This document shows positions 8,401 to 17,355 of a stretch of 64,000 nt of DNA, one piece after another. The DNA comes from Pseudobdellovibrio sp031428275 (GTDB lineage Bacteria > Bdellovibrionota > Bdellovibrionia > Bdellovibrionales > Bdellovibrionaceae), in the NCBI GenBank assembly GCA_031428275.1, contig JANPPC010000014.1:1-64000 (forward strand), given 5' to 3'. The position numbers and the translations under genes are program-made. The first letter of the stretch is position 1. Each line of letters starts with the position of its first letter. The notes below the pieces were generated by a model. The model saw only the letters and a program-made list of their open reading frames with translations. It was not told the origin of the DNA and did no database searches.

Positions 8401-9143
8401 GCGTTGAAACCCTGCGCCCAATCAATTTTAAATTGACGGTAAGCCTCTTCGAGGTTTCTGAAATCTTTCTTAAACTCGTTGAGTGGCCCACTGTATTCAA
8501 TTTTACCGGCGTGAACAATAACAAGCTGGTCGCATAATTCGTCTAAATCTTCAAGTAGATGACTGCTCATTAAAACTGTTAATTTACTTTGCTTTAGATT
8601 TTTCAATATTTCTTTAATCAGAATACGTCCGTCTGGATCAAGACCGGACATGGGTTCGTCTAAAATTAAAAATTCGGGTTTGGTCAACAAAGCCTGAGCG
8701 ATCCCAATTCTTTGCAACATACCTTTTGAGTAGTCTTTTAATTTTTTATTTTTCGCGTGAAATAACTTAACTAATTCTAAAATTTCGTCTGCACGCTGAT
8801 CGAAACCTTCGTTTGAATCTTTAGCCAAATTCCAGTGCAACTTTAAAAATTCTTTACCCGATAAAAATTCTTGAAAAAATGGTCTTTCTGGAACGAAACC
8901 GATACGACGGCGGTGCGATAAATCATAATGCTTACCAAAAAATTTAATTTCGCCAGAATCAGGAAATATAAATTCAAGCAGACATTTAATCGTAGTTGTT
9001 TTACCTGCCCCATTTGGCCCGATAAACCCTACAAATTGACCGGCATCGACGCTAAAACTGATATCTTTTAACACCGGCTGAGCTTTTTTATAAAAATCAG
9101 TTTTAAAAGTTTTTTTTAAATCAATAACTTCTAGTATTTTCAT
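8397..9143 (-). CDS. pilH: ABC transporter ATP-binding protein, PilH-like
   Basis: Complete ABC ATPase: Walker A GPNGAGKTTT (about residue 42), signature YSKGMLQRIGIAQAL (a degenerate LSGGQ), Walker B FLILDEPMSGLDPDG and the H-loop SSH. It belongs to the CcmA/drug-export-like group that pairs with ABC-2 permeases; the permease follows directly by ATGA overlap. Synteny with Myxococcus pilH-pilI-pilD suggests a role in pilus assembly or pilus-linked export. The ATPase family is certain, the pil role inferred. Confidence 0.85.
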   Translation of the reverse strand: MKILEVIDLKKTFKTDFYKKAQPVLKDISFSVDAGQFVGFIGPNGAGKTTTIKCLLEFIFPDSGEIKFFGKHYDLSHRRRIGFVPERPFFQEFLSGKEFLKLHWNLAKDSNEGFDQRADEILELVKLFHAKNKKLKDYSKGMLQRIGIAQALLTKPEFLILDEPMSGLDPDGRILIKEILKNLKQSKLTVLMSSHLLEDLDELCDQLVIVHAGKIEYSGPLNEFKKDFRNLEEAYRQFKIDWAQGFNA

Positions 9144-9326
9144 AGTTTTAACTGCTTTTCAAAAACCGATACAATTTCGCGTACCGGATCATGTTGTTTT
9201 TGTGTAGCTAGCATCAGATTACTGTGCACTAAAATTTCTTCTAATTCTATCTTACATGACTTGCGGCGTTGGCTTGATTTTGCACCTGTATCATTTCATA
9301 CATGATTTCATGGGCAAAATTCAAAC

Positions 9327-12300
9327 CTACGTTATGTGAGAGACCTCGATACGTCCTGTCTTAGATTTCTCTAGTGCCATAACGAAAGCTTCGGCCGCAT
9401 CACTTTCTGTTAAGCAAGGAATGCTATAATCAGTACAAGCTCGCCGAATATCAAAACTGGCCTCAAGAGATTGTCGTCCCGAAGTCGTATTAATCACAAA
9501 GTTGACCTGGCCCGAGCGAATACGATCTACGCAGTTAGGTCGTCCTTCGTGAACTTTATTTAACCCCAAACACTCGACACCATTTCGCCCTAAGTAATCG
9601 GCTGTGCCGCGCGTTGCTGAAAACTTATAGCCCATACTTTGCAAATTCTTAAACAAAGGCAACAGAGGAATTTTATCTTTATCACGCAATGATAAAAAAA
9701 CTTCACCTTGAGCAGGTAGGTTTAAAGAAGTTGAAACAAAAGCTTTTACTAAAGCTTCAGAATAAGTTGTCGCCCTTCCCATTGTTTCACCGGTTGATTT
9801 CATTTCTGGACCCAAGATTGAATCGCTTTCGGCGAATTTCTTGAATGGGAAAACAACGCCTTTCACGCAGATTTGTTTAAGATCGGCCCAGCGATAAGAG
9901 GCTACTTGCTCGGGAGTTAGCTTAACCCCCATTTGCGCAGCAATCCCCAAGTCAACCAAGGGAATTGAAGTCGCTTTAGCTAAAAATGGAACCGAACGCG
10001 AGCTACGAGGATTTGCTTCAAGCACAAATATTTCATCGTTCTTAATCGCTAACTGCAAATTCAAATGGCCTAAAATATTCATTTTTTGCGCAAGCTCTTG
10101 ACTCATTTTTTCAATTTTTTGAAGCGTATCAAATTTTAATCTTTGCGGGGGCACAACTCCCATACTGTCGCCCGAATGCACTCCGGCTGCTTCAATATGC
10201 TCAACAATACCACCAATCACAATCCAACCATCACCGCGAATTAAATCGACGTCACATTCGAGAGCGCCTGATAAAAATTGATCCATTAGGCAAGGGTTTT
10301 GCGCGCTTATGAAATCATAGTGACGCTGAAAATACGAATGAAGCTCTTCTTGATTATCAATTACCTCCATGCGGCGACCGCCGATAACGTAGCTTGGTCG
10401 GCAAATCATAGGGTAGCCGACCAAGGCTTCATTACGAAGAGCATCTTCGATTGAACCTGCCATTGCCGATTGTGGAATTTTTAAATTTAATTCACGACAA
10501 ATTTTTGAAAACTGGTTGCGATCTTCAGCTTGATCTAAGGAATCAAGTGAAGAGCCAAGTAGTTTGTAGCCGTTTCTTACCAGACCTGCCGCTAAACTAA
10601 TTGGCGTCTGCCCCCCGAGCTGCGCAATGAAACCAATCGGCTTAATTTGCTCAAATATTTCGATTAAACTTTCTTCGGTTAAAGGTTCGAAAAATAAAAA
10701 GTCTGAGGTGTCGTAATCGGTCGATACTGTTTCAGGGTTTGAATTGATCATTGCGACTTGGTAGCCAAGCTTTTGCAAGGCTTTAACTCCACGGACACAA
10801 CTGTAGTCAAATTCGATACCTTGACCGATGCGATTCGGACCGCTGCCAATCACAGCTACGATTTTTTTCTGGGGCGGAGCTAAATCAGATGCGCTCCAGT
10901 AAGTTGAATAGAAATACGGAGTAGAAGATAAAAATTCAGCTGCGCAAGTATCAACCTGTAAATACGACGGCTTGATCTTCCAGTCATTGCGAAGTTTAGC
11001 GATCACTTCTGATTTCTTATTTTTAAGCTTTGCGATACGCGCATCGGTGAAACCACGACGCTTCGCCTGTAATAAATTTTGTGCGTTCAATTCTGACTTT
11101 TTGAGCTGACCTTCAAACTGAACTAAAGCGTAAATTTGCTCTAGAAACCAATGATGAATTTTGGTTAAATCGTGAATTTGATCAATCGAAAGGCCATGTC
11201 TTAACGCCTGAAATATATGCCAAATACGCTGTGAGTTCGGATACGAAATCTTTTCTAAGCTAAAATGAATATCGGGGATGGCCTCGGGGCTCATCTCGAG
11301 GGCGGCTAATGCCTTCATCAAGGATTCTTGAAAAGTACGGCCCATCGACATCACTTCGCCGACGCTCTTCATTTGTGTTGTAAGTAAATCTTTAGAGCCT
11401 TGAAATTTTTCAAACGCAAAACGCGGAATCTTTACAACCACGTAATCTAGAGCAGGTTCGTAACATGTAGGCGTTACTTTTGTGATATCGTTTTTTAGTT
11501 CATCTAAGTTGTAACCAACCGCAAGTAAAGCCGCGATTTTAGCAATCGGAAAGCCGGTCGCCTTACTAGCTAGGGCCGAAGACCGTGAAACTCGGGGGTT
11601 CATTTCAATGACCACACGTTCACCCGTTTGCGGGTGCACCGCAAACTGTATATTTGCACCACCCGTTTGGATACCGACTTTGTTTATAATCTTGCATGCT
11701 TCGTCGCGCATTTCTTGATACTGTTGGTCAGTCAAAGTTTGCTGAGGAGCAACCGTAATACTATCCCCCGTGTGAACTCCGCAAGGGTCGAAATTTTCGA
11801 TTGAGCAGACGACAACGAAAGTACCTTTTGAGTCGCGCATGACTTCAAGCTCGAATTCTTTCCAACCCAGAATACTTTCTTCAACTAAAACTTCGGAAGT
11901 CGGACTTTCATGTAAAGCCTGCACCAACATCGTTTTGTATTCTTCGGGAGTGTAGGCGATACCACCGCCACCGCCACCGAGCGTGTAATTCGGGCGTAAG
12001 ATCAGAGGGTAACCCAGAATATCGGCTGCTTTAATACCCTGCTCGAAACTTTTTACCATTTCGCTTTTTGGGTATTTAGCACTTAATTCGTCTAAGATCG
12101 TACGAAATTTTTCGCGATCTTCGGCAGCCTCGATAATTGTCGGCGTAGCCCCTAACATTTTTACGTTGTTGTCTTTTAAAACTCCTCGTTTATCGAGTTC
12201 AAGAGCTAGATTGAGAGCTGTTTGACCGCCCAATGTCGGAATAACTGCGTCAGGTTTTTCTAGCTCAATAATTTTCTTTAAGTAGTCAAACTTCAAAGGC

Positions 12301-12500
12301 TCAATATAAGTTCGAGTCGCGATTTCAGGATCTGTCATGATTGTGGCGGGATTTGAATTCACCAAAATGACTTCGTAGCCCTCATTCATAAGCGCTTTGC
12401 AAGCTTGCGTACCCGAATAGTCAAATTCGCAGGCTTGACCGATTTGAATCGGACCGCTTCCGATAATCAAGATTCTTTTTAAATTGAGAAGCTTGGGCAT
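9327..12500 (-). CDS. carB: carbamoyl-phosphate synthase large subunit
   Basis: Makes carbamoyl phosphate from bicarbonate, glutamine-derived ammonia and two ATP for arginine and pyrimidine synthesis. Two homologous ATP-grasp halves are visible: IIGSGPIQIGQACEFDYSG with MNPRVSRSSALASKATG in the first, and VIGSGPNRIGQGIEFDYS with LEANPRSSRSVPFLAKAT in the second. A C-terminal MGS-like allosteric domain (about residues 930-1057) follows. 1057 residues versus 1073 in E. coli. It sits one gene after carA, separated by an unknown protein. Confidence 0.98.
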   Translation of the reverse strand: MPKLLNLKRILIIGSGPIQIGQACEFDYSGTQACKALMNEGYEVILVNSNPATIMTDPEIATRTYIEPLKFDYLKKIIELEKPDAVIPTLGGQTALNLALELDKRGVLKDNNVKMLGATPTIIEAAEDREKFRTILDELSAKYPKSEMVKSFEQGIKAADILGYPLILRPNYTLGGGGGGIAYTPEEYKTMLVQALHESPTSEVLVEESILGWKEFELEVMRDSKGTFVVVCSIENFDPCGVHTGDSITVAPQQTLTDQQYQEMRDEACKIINKVGIQTGGANIQFAVHPQTGERVVIEMNPRVSRSSALASKATGFPIAKIAALLAVGYNLDELKNDITKVTPTCYEPALDYVVVKIPRFAFEKFQGSKDLLTTQMKSVGEVMSMGRTFQESLMKALAALEMSPEAIPDIHFSLEKISYPNSQRIWHIFQALRHGLSIDQIHDLTKIHHWFLEQIYALVQFEGQLKKSELNAQNLLQAKRRGFTDARIAKLKNKKSEVIAKLRNDWKIKPSYLQVDTCAAEFLSSTPYFYSTYWSASDLAPPQKKIVAVIGSGPNRIGQGIEFDYSCVRGVKALQKLGYQVAMINSNPETVSTDYDTSDFLFFEPLTEESLIEIFEQIKPIGFIAQLGGQTPISLAAGLVRNGYKLLGSSLDSLDQAEDRNQFSKICRELNLKIPQSAMAGSIEDALRNEALVGYPMICRPSYVIGGRRMEVIDNQEELHSYFQRHYDFISAQNPCLMDQFLSGALECDVDLIRGDGWIVIGGIVEHIEAAGVHSGDSMGVVPPQRLKFDTLQKIEKMSQELAQKMNILGHLNLQLAIKNDEIFVLEANPRSSRSVPFLAKATSIPLVDLGIAAQMGVKLTPEQVASYRWADLKQICVKGVVFPFKKFAESDSILGPEMKSTGETMGRATTYSEALVKAFVSTSLNLPAQGEVFLSLRDKDKIPLLPLFKNLQSMGYKFSATRGTADYLGRNGVECLGLNKVHEGRPNCVDRIRSGQVNFVINTTSGRQSLEASFDIRRACTDYSIPCLTESDAAEAFVMALEKSKTGRIEVSHIT

Positions 12501-12501
12501 C

Positions 12502-13152
12502 TTATAGTCCTAACTTGTTTTCGTTTGTATAAATCATCTCGGGCTTAACGTGTTTATATTGTTCGAACTTGTAACGCATTTTATTTAAACGCAGCAAAAG
12601 TTCTTCAATGTTCAAATCAAGATTCTTTTGATGCTCTTTAATTTGGGCTAAAATAAATTTCTGCGCGGATTCAGGATGAAAGCAAAAACTTTTTAAAAAG
12701 TAATACTGACCATCCATCGTCACTATACGCGCCTGAAAGTACTCTTTTTGATCAAATCCAAACACAAGCTCAGATTGATGCACTTCGATTTTTTTATTAG
12801 TCACCAGATCTTTAACAATAATGAATTCTTTCTTCGACTTAATATATTCAAAGAATGAATGATGCTGGGTCTTCAGAACTTCGATCGCTTGTAGGTCTTC
12901 GTCAGTTAATCGAAGATCACGGTGCAATTCGCAAACAATCAAAGGAGTTTTCATATAACTGCGCAGCGGGCGAGTTAAAAAATACCATTCGTAAAATTGC
13001 AACATACGTAAATTGAAGTGCGACTTATTTTCGTCAAGCGAACCCGTATTATCAAAGAATTCTTTTTTGGCTTGCGTAAGCTCTTCTTTAAATTCAGGAG
13101 TTGTGTAATGACCGATTAGTTTCTGAAGACTAGCTTGAAGTGATTCATAATT
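12502..13152 (-). CDS. unknown protein between carA and carB
   Basis: About 216 residues, soluble, rich in K, E, F, Y and Q, mostly helical by eye, with no signal peptide or recognisable motif. The ATG at 13152 overlaps the carA end by eight bases with AAAGG upstream; a longer frame to 13266 lies wholly in carA and is disfavoured. It is followed one base later by carB, so it should be co-translated with both subunits of carbamoyl-phosphate synthase. The tyrosine-rich stretch QFYEWYFLTRPLRSYMKTPL may be structural. No function is assigned. Confidence 0.8.
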   Translation of the reverse strand, partial: NYESLQASLQKLIGHYTTPEFKEELTQAKKEFFDNTGSLDENKSHFNLRMLQFYEWYFLTRPLRSYMKTPLIVCELHRDLRLTDEDLQAIEVLKTQHHSFFEYIKSKKEFIIVKDLVTNKKIEVHQSELVFGFDQKEYFQARIVTMDGQYYFLKSFCFHPESAQKFILAQIKEHQKNLDLNIEELLLRLNKMRYKFEQYKHVKPEMIYTNENKLGL

Positions 13153-14260
13153 CATACGACTTGTTACCTTTGCTAGTTGTTTGATGCATTTCATTAATGA
13201 AGAAATCAAAAAGCTGCGTAGCCTCGTGAGGGCCCGGGCGACTTTCTGGGTGGTACTGAATGCCAAGACAGTTTAATTTTTTAGAGTAGAATCCTGCCAC
13301 TGTTTGATCGTTAAGATTACGATGCGTAATTGTTACGTGTTCGGGCAATGTATCGGCTTGAACTGCGTAGCCATGATTTTGGCTAGACATGTAGATTTGA
13401 TTTAACAGCCCATCTTGAATCGGATGATTGGCTCCGCGGTGACCAAATTTCATTTTATACGTTTTTGCTCCTAAAGCTAAAGATAACACCTGGTGGCCCA
13501 TACAAATTCCAAAAACAGGAATTTTACCAAGTAGAATTTTGATTGTATCGGGAGCAACTTTGACTGAGGCCGGATCTCCAGGGCCATTGGTTAACATAAT
13601 TGAATCTGGCTTCCAATCTTCAATCACTTTCACGTCTGTACGCGCGGGAAAAATTCGAATTGCCGAAGTACGTAGAATTAATTCGCGCAAAATATTCTCT
13701 TTTGCACCAAAATCTAAAACAGCTACACGTGGACCATTCGCCATAAGACCCTTACGATCTTCTATTTTTTCGCGAGAACACAAATGAACCCAATCACTGT
13801 CTATTTTTTTTTGCTCAGTGATAAGCTTCATCGCTTTTTCAACGGCTTCTGTTTCAGTCTCGGCGGCAACGATAGCGCCCCATGGGGTGCCTTGCGAACG
13901 AAGCGTTATTACTAAACGACGCGTGTCAACTTCGGTCAGTATAGGAACTTTATTCTCGATGAGTAGCTGCGACCAAGTATTTTCACGTTTTGTGTTTTGC
14001 ATTTGCACGCACACAAAACCCTGAATCCACATTTTTTCAGACTCCCACACTTTGCTATCGACACCATAGTTACCCTGCATCGGAGCGGTCATCACTATAA
14101 TTTGCGAAAAATAAGATGGGTCCGTCGCAATTTCTTCGTAACCCGAATGCGAGGTATTGAAAACCACTTCACCAGCTTTTTCGGGAAAATTTCCTTGAGC
14201 CGATAGTGTAAGACCTTCAAACACATCACCACTTTCAAGAACTAGAAAACCTTTTTTCAT
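13145..14260 (-). CDS. carA: carbamoyl-phosphate synthase small subunit
   Basis: Glutamine amidotransferase subunit supplying ammonia to CarB. The N-terminal CPSase_sm domain has FNTSHSGYEEIATDPSY; the class I GATase domain shows nucleophile Cys in FGICMGHQVLSLALGA and the His/Glu pair in GIQYHPESRPGPHE. 371 residues, as usual. ATGA overlap with pyrB upstream and an eight-base overlap with the unknown gene downstream indicate one operon. Confidence 0.97.
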   Translation of the reverse strand: MKKGFLVLESGDVFEGLTLSAQGNFPEKAGEVVFNTSHSGYEEIATDPSYFSQIIVMTAPMQGNYGVDSKVWESEKMWIQGFVCVQMQNTKRENTWSQLLIENKVPILTEVDTRRLVITLRSQGTPWGAIVAAETETEAVEKAMKLITEQKKIDSDWVHLCSREKIEDRKGLMANGPRVAVLDFGAKENILRELILRTSAIRIFPARTDVKVIEDWKPDSIMLTNGPGDPASVKVAPDTIKILLGKIPVFGICMGHQVLSLALGAKTYKMKFGHRGANHPIQDGLLNQIYMSSQNHGYAVQADTLPEHVTITHRNLNDQTVAGFYSKKLNCLGIQYHPESRPGPHEATQLFDFFINEMHQTTSKGNKSYEL

Positions 14261-15189
14261 AGGGCCCCATCAAATAAATTTCGAATAAGAGCTTCACGCA
14301 GAAAGACTCCATTTTCGACTTGTTTTAAGATCACACAACGTGGGTCAGTTAAGATTTCAGATTCGATTTCAACACCGTAATTAATTGGGCCCGGGTGCAT
14401 CACAAGCGCATCTGGATTTAATTTTTCTAGGCGAGCCGAATTAATGCCGAAATGGGCACGGTAATCGTTCAATGAAAATTTTGCGTTTAAACCATGACGT
14501 TCTTTCTGCACACGTAATGCAATTGTCACGTCAGCCCACTGCAAAGCTTCCTCTAACTTACTAAAGATTTTTACGTTTGCTGGAATCTGTTCTGGTAAAA
14601 AATCATCGGGGGCACAGAATGCTAACTGTGAACCGCTAATGATGGCTAGTTCAATGTGCGACGAAACCACTCGCGAGTGTTTAATATCGCCTACAAACAA
14701 AATATTCTGCTTCGCTAGTTCGCCGCGCTTTTCGAAAATAGTTACTGCGTCAAGTAGAGCCTGCGTCGGATGCCCTTGCATTCCCCAACCGGCATTTATA
14801 ATAGGAATAGAAATTTGCTGAGACATTTTCATTAGATCCAGTTGATCATCGCAGCGAATTACAAAAAAAAGAGGCCTTAGGGCCTCAAGATTGAGAATGG
14901 TATCTTCAACTGTTTCGCCTTTTTCTAGGCTTGTGCCAGCAATACCATCTAAAATAAGTGGATGAAAACCTGCCCGACTGCAAGCAGCTTCAAAGCTAAA
15001 ACGAGTTCGCGTGCTTGGCTCAAAAAACAAAAGTCCCGCCGTACCTTTGTAACCAGAATGATAAACGCCACTTGATAGCGCATGTTGATTAAAATTGTTC
15101 TTTAACTCTAGAGTTTTGGAAAAAAGGGTGCCGACAGTTTCTTGAGAGAGATTTTTAAGATTTATCAGAGAGCTTTTGCTCGAAGGCAT
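14257..15189 (-). CDS. pyrB: aspartate carbamoyltransferase catalytic subunit
   Basis: Condenses carbamoyl phosphate and aspartate in pyrimidine synthesis. Carbamoyl-phosphate-binding FFEPSTRTRFSFEAA (about residues 54-68), GHPTQALLDA, aspartate-loop residues in ALRVQKERHG and the C-terminal MHPGPINYGVEI are all present. 310 residues; no pyrI regulatory chain is seen. It heads the pyrB-carA-unknown-carB operon, joining this enzyme to the source of its substrate. Confidence 0.97.
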   Translation of the reverse strand: MPSSKSSLINLKNLSQETVGTLFSKTLELKNNFNQHALSSGVYHSGYKGTAGLLFFEPSTRTRFSFEAACSRAGFHPLILDGIAGTSLEKGETVEDTILNLEALRPLFFVIRCDDQLDLMKMSQQISIPIINAGWGMQGHPTQALLDAVTIFEKRGELAKQNILFVGDIKHSRVVSSHIELAIISGSQLAFCAPDDFLPEQIPANVKIFSKLEEALQWADVTIALRVQKERHGLNAKFSLNDYRAHFGINSARLEKLNPDALVMHPGPINYGVEIESEILTDPRCVILKQVENGVFLREALIRNLFDGAL

Positions 15190-15269
15190 CGCGGATTAGG
15201 TTAAGGGCGAGACCCTAGTTTGTCAAAATTCGAATTCTATTTTTTATGTATGAAATCTTGCGTTAGGTC

Positions 15270-15761
15270 TTATTTGGGCAAATTGAAGATACGTTTCCAA
15301 CGAATGCCTGATTCTTTTGAAGCTGAGTACCAGATAATCTTCGCCTGACTATCCACGTCGACCAAAGAGGCAAAGCCTTCTTTGGAATCGTCGTTAATTT
15401 CGCGGTTATCGCTTGCTACGTAAATCTCGGTCTGTGGCACAGTCACTACCGACCCATCTGCGGTCGTCACATTTTCGCCCGCTACCGCGATGACTCGTTT
15501 AATATAAGTAATTCCTGGTTTGCCTTTAAACTTAACGACGACCAGATCTCCCCGAGCGGGTGCAGAAGCAAACCAAGCTTCATCCGTCCACGGGAACTGT
15601 AAACCGTACGAAATACGCGATGCTAAAATAAAATCGCCAGGTAAAAATGTCGGCTTCATCGAATTAGTCGGAATTTTATAAACCGACACGATAAATGTTC
15701 TGAAAAAAAGTGCGCCTAGTAGGGCGTAGATAACGACTGCATAGTTTGAGCGTTTTTTCAT
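15270..15761 (-). CDS. lepB: signal peptidase I, short divergent paralogue
   Basis: Third of three tandem S26A signal peptidases. One N-terminal membrane anchor, catalytic serine in IPTNSMKPTF and general-base lysine in YIKRVIAVAGE are kept. The box E equivalent is SDNREINDDSKEGF rather than the family GDNR..S.DSR.WG, losing the glycine, arginine and tryptophan, and the large insertion between boxes D and E is missing (163 residues). The catalytic dyad suggests activity, perhaps with narrower specificity. Its ATG overlaps the previous stop by one base (TAATG). Confidence 0.85.
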   Translation of the reverse strand: MKKRSNYAVVIYALLGALFFRTFIVSVYKIPTNSMKPTFLPGDFILASRISYGLQFPWTDEAWFASAPARGDLVVVKFKGKPGITYIKRVIAVAGENVTTADGSVVTVPQTEIYVASDNREINDDSKEGFASLVDVDSQAKIIWYSASKESGIRWKRIFNLPK

Positions 15762-16495
15762 TATTGTATCGTCTTAAAAAATCGATCAGTACGCAAGCGT
15801 AAAGGGTCGCAAATAAATGGTGCTGAGGCCAAAGTCTCCTCACAACTCATCCAAATTAAAGAGGCTTTACCAACGAGATATTCTTCCGGAATAAAGCCCC
15901 AAAAACGCGAATCATGAGACTCGTCGCGATTGTCACCCATCGCGAAGTAAGCATGCTCGGGTACAATGAAATCTTTTTCGATATTATCGATATGGTCTTC
16001 AGCCGAAAAAAGTCGAATGATGTGATTTTTTTGATCTTTACCACTAGGGCTAATGAATTCAGTAAAGTAATTATAAACATCTTGGTCGACAAAATCTCTA
16101 TCTTCAATTGGTGCGATAGCCCATGGCACACCGTTTATGTTAATCTGACCGTTCTGCACTTTGATCTTGTCACCCGGTAATCCAATTAATCGTTTAATAA
16201 AAAATACATCGCGATTTTCTGGGTAACGAAAAACAATGATGTCGCCGCGCTCGGGCTGTCGAAATTTATAAATCCAGCCATCACCCATTGGAGGTTTCAA
16301 GCCGTACGAATACTTTTTAACAAAAATATGATCGTGAATCAGCAGATTAGGCATCATACTTTCTGACGGGATCACAAAAGGTTCAAACAAGAACCAACGA
16401 ACTGCGAAAACAAAAAATATAGGAATAAAAAATAACGATAAAGCCTGGGGCCAAGTTCCTTGATGTCCTATTTTTTGACGAGGAAAATTCACCAC
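15761..16495 (-). CDS. lepB: signal peptidase I
   Basis: Leader peptidase that removes Sec/Tat signal peptides at the outer face of the inner membrane. One anchor helix (about residues 20-38), Ser in VIPSESMMPNLL, Lys in FFIKRLIGLPGDKI and box E MGDNRDESHDSRFWGF, with an insertion of about 80 residues between boxes D and E. GTG start with AAGAAGG eight bases upstream. Middle member of the tandem trio downstream of lepA. Confidence 0.93.
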   Translation of the reverse strand: MVNFPRQKIGHQGTWPQALSLFFIPIFFVFAVRWFLFEPFVIPSESMMPNLLIHDHIFVKKYSYGLKPPMGDGWIYKFRQPERGDIIVFRYPENRDVFFIKRLIGLPGDKIKVQNGQININGVPWAIAPIEDRDFVDQDVYNYFTEFISPSGKDQKNHIIRLFSAEDHIDNIEKDFIVPEHAYFAMGDNRDESHDSRFWGFIPEEYLVGKASLIWMSCEETLASAPFICDPLRLRTDRFFKTIQ

Positions 16496-16524
16496 TTGGC
16501 CCGCCTTCTTAACCGTCTAACAGC

Positions 16525-17352
16525 TTAATCGTGGATAAAGTGTAAAAATCGGGTGCCTCGGACTGTCAGCGGATTACAAATCACCGATACCACTGGCAGC
16601 ATCTCTTCGCAACTAAGCCAAACGAATCCGGCCTTACCCAGAATATTCTTTTGAGGTACGAATCCCCAAAATCGCGAATCGTGAGAGTTATAACGGTTAT
16701 CACCCATGACGAATAATGAATCTTCGGGAACAATCCATTCGCCGTCGCCTGGAAAGCCTTGAAGTTCGCCTTTTTTCATTAAAATGCTGTGATTAACCAC
16801 GTGATGGTTGTTGCCCGTACCGCCATCTAGAGTCTCGGTGAAGTGAACATAATTAGCTTTGGTATCCTGATTTCCACCTTCGCTTTTGAAATCTTCTTCG
16901 CGTAGATAATCAAAGTCAGTTGAAGATTTGGGAACTGTCTTCTCTTGGGCTTTGTCATTGATATATAAAATTCCACTTTCGAATTTTATCTTATCACCCG
17001 GAGTTCCAATAATACGCTTAATAAAAAACGTATTCATATCTTTAGGATATTTAAAAACGATCACTTCGCCACGTTCAGGTTCGCGAAACTTAACCATCCA
17101 GTTTTCACTAAACGGAAATCGTACCCCATAAGTTAATTTATTTACGAAAATATGATCATTTTTAAGTAAAGTTGGAAACATTGATCCCGACGGAATAACG
17201 TAAGCTTCTAATAGTAACCAGCGAATTGTTAAGGCTGCTAAAATGGCCAAAGCCATCGAGCCCCAACCCTCAGTCCAAAATAGTTTGTTCTTAATGTCCC
17301 AACCATTGTATTTGGCTTTTTTAGGCTCTTTAGTTTTGCTGTTACCGAACAT
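16525..17352 (-). CDS. lepB: signal peptidase I
   Basis: First and longest (275 residues) of the three tandem signal peptidases, three bases after lepA. Anchor helix at about residues 33-50, Ser in VIPSGSMFPTLL, Lys in FFIKRIIGTPGDKI and box E MGDNRYNSHDSRFWGF are all canonical, with a long hydrophilic insertion between the Lys region and box E. The lepA-lepB pairing is the classical arrangement, so this is the likeliest housekeeping enzyme. Confidence 0.94.
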   Translation of the reverse strand: MFGNSKTKEPKKAKYNGWDIKNKLFWTEGWGSMALAILAALTIRWLLLEAYVIPSGSMFPTLLKNDHIFVNKLTYGVRFPFSENWMVKFREPERGEVIVFKYPKDMNTFFIKRIIGTPGDKIKFESGILYINDKAQEKTVPKSSTDFDYLREEDFKSEGGNQDTKANYVHFTETLDGGTGNNHHVVNHSILMKKGELQGFPGDGEWIVPEDSLFVMGDNRYNSHDSRFWGFVPQKNILGKAGFVWLSCEEMLPVVSVICNPLTVRGTRFLHFIHD

Positions 17353-17355
17353 AGG

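Noticed and set aside
9140..9295. A 51-codon open frame ending at the pilH start.
   Set aside because: It has no usable start codon with a ribosome site; it is reported only as a possible frameshifted remnant.
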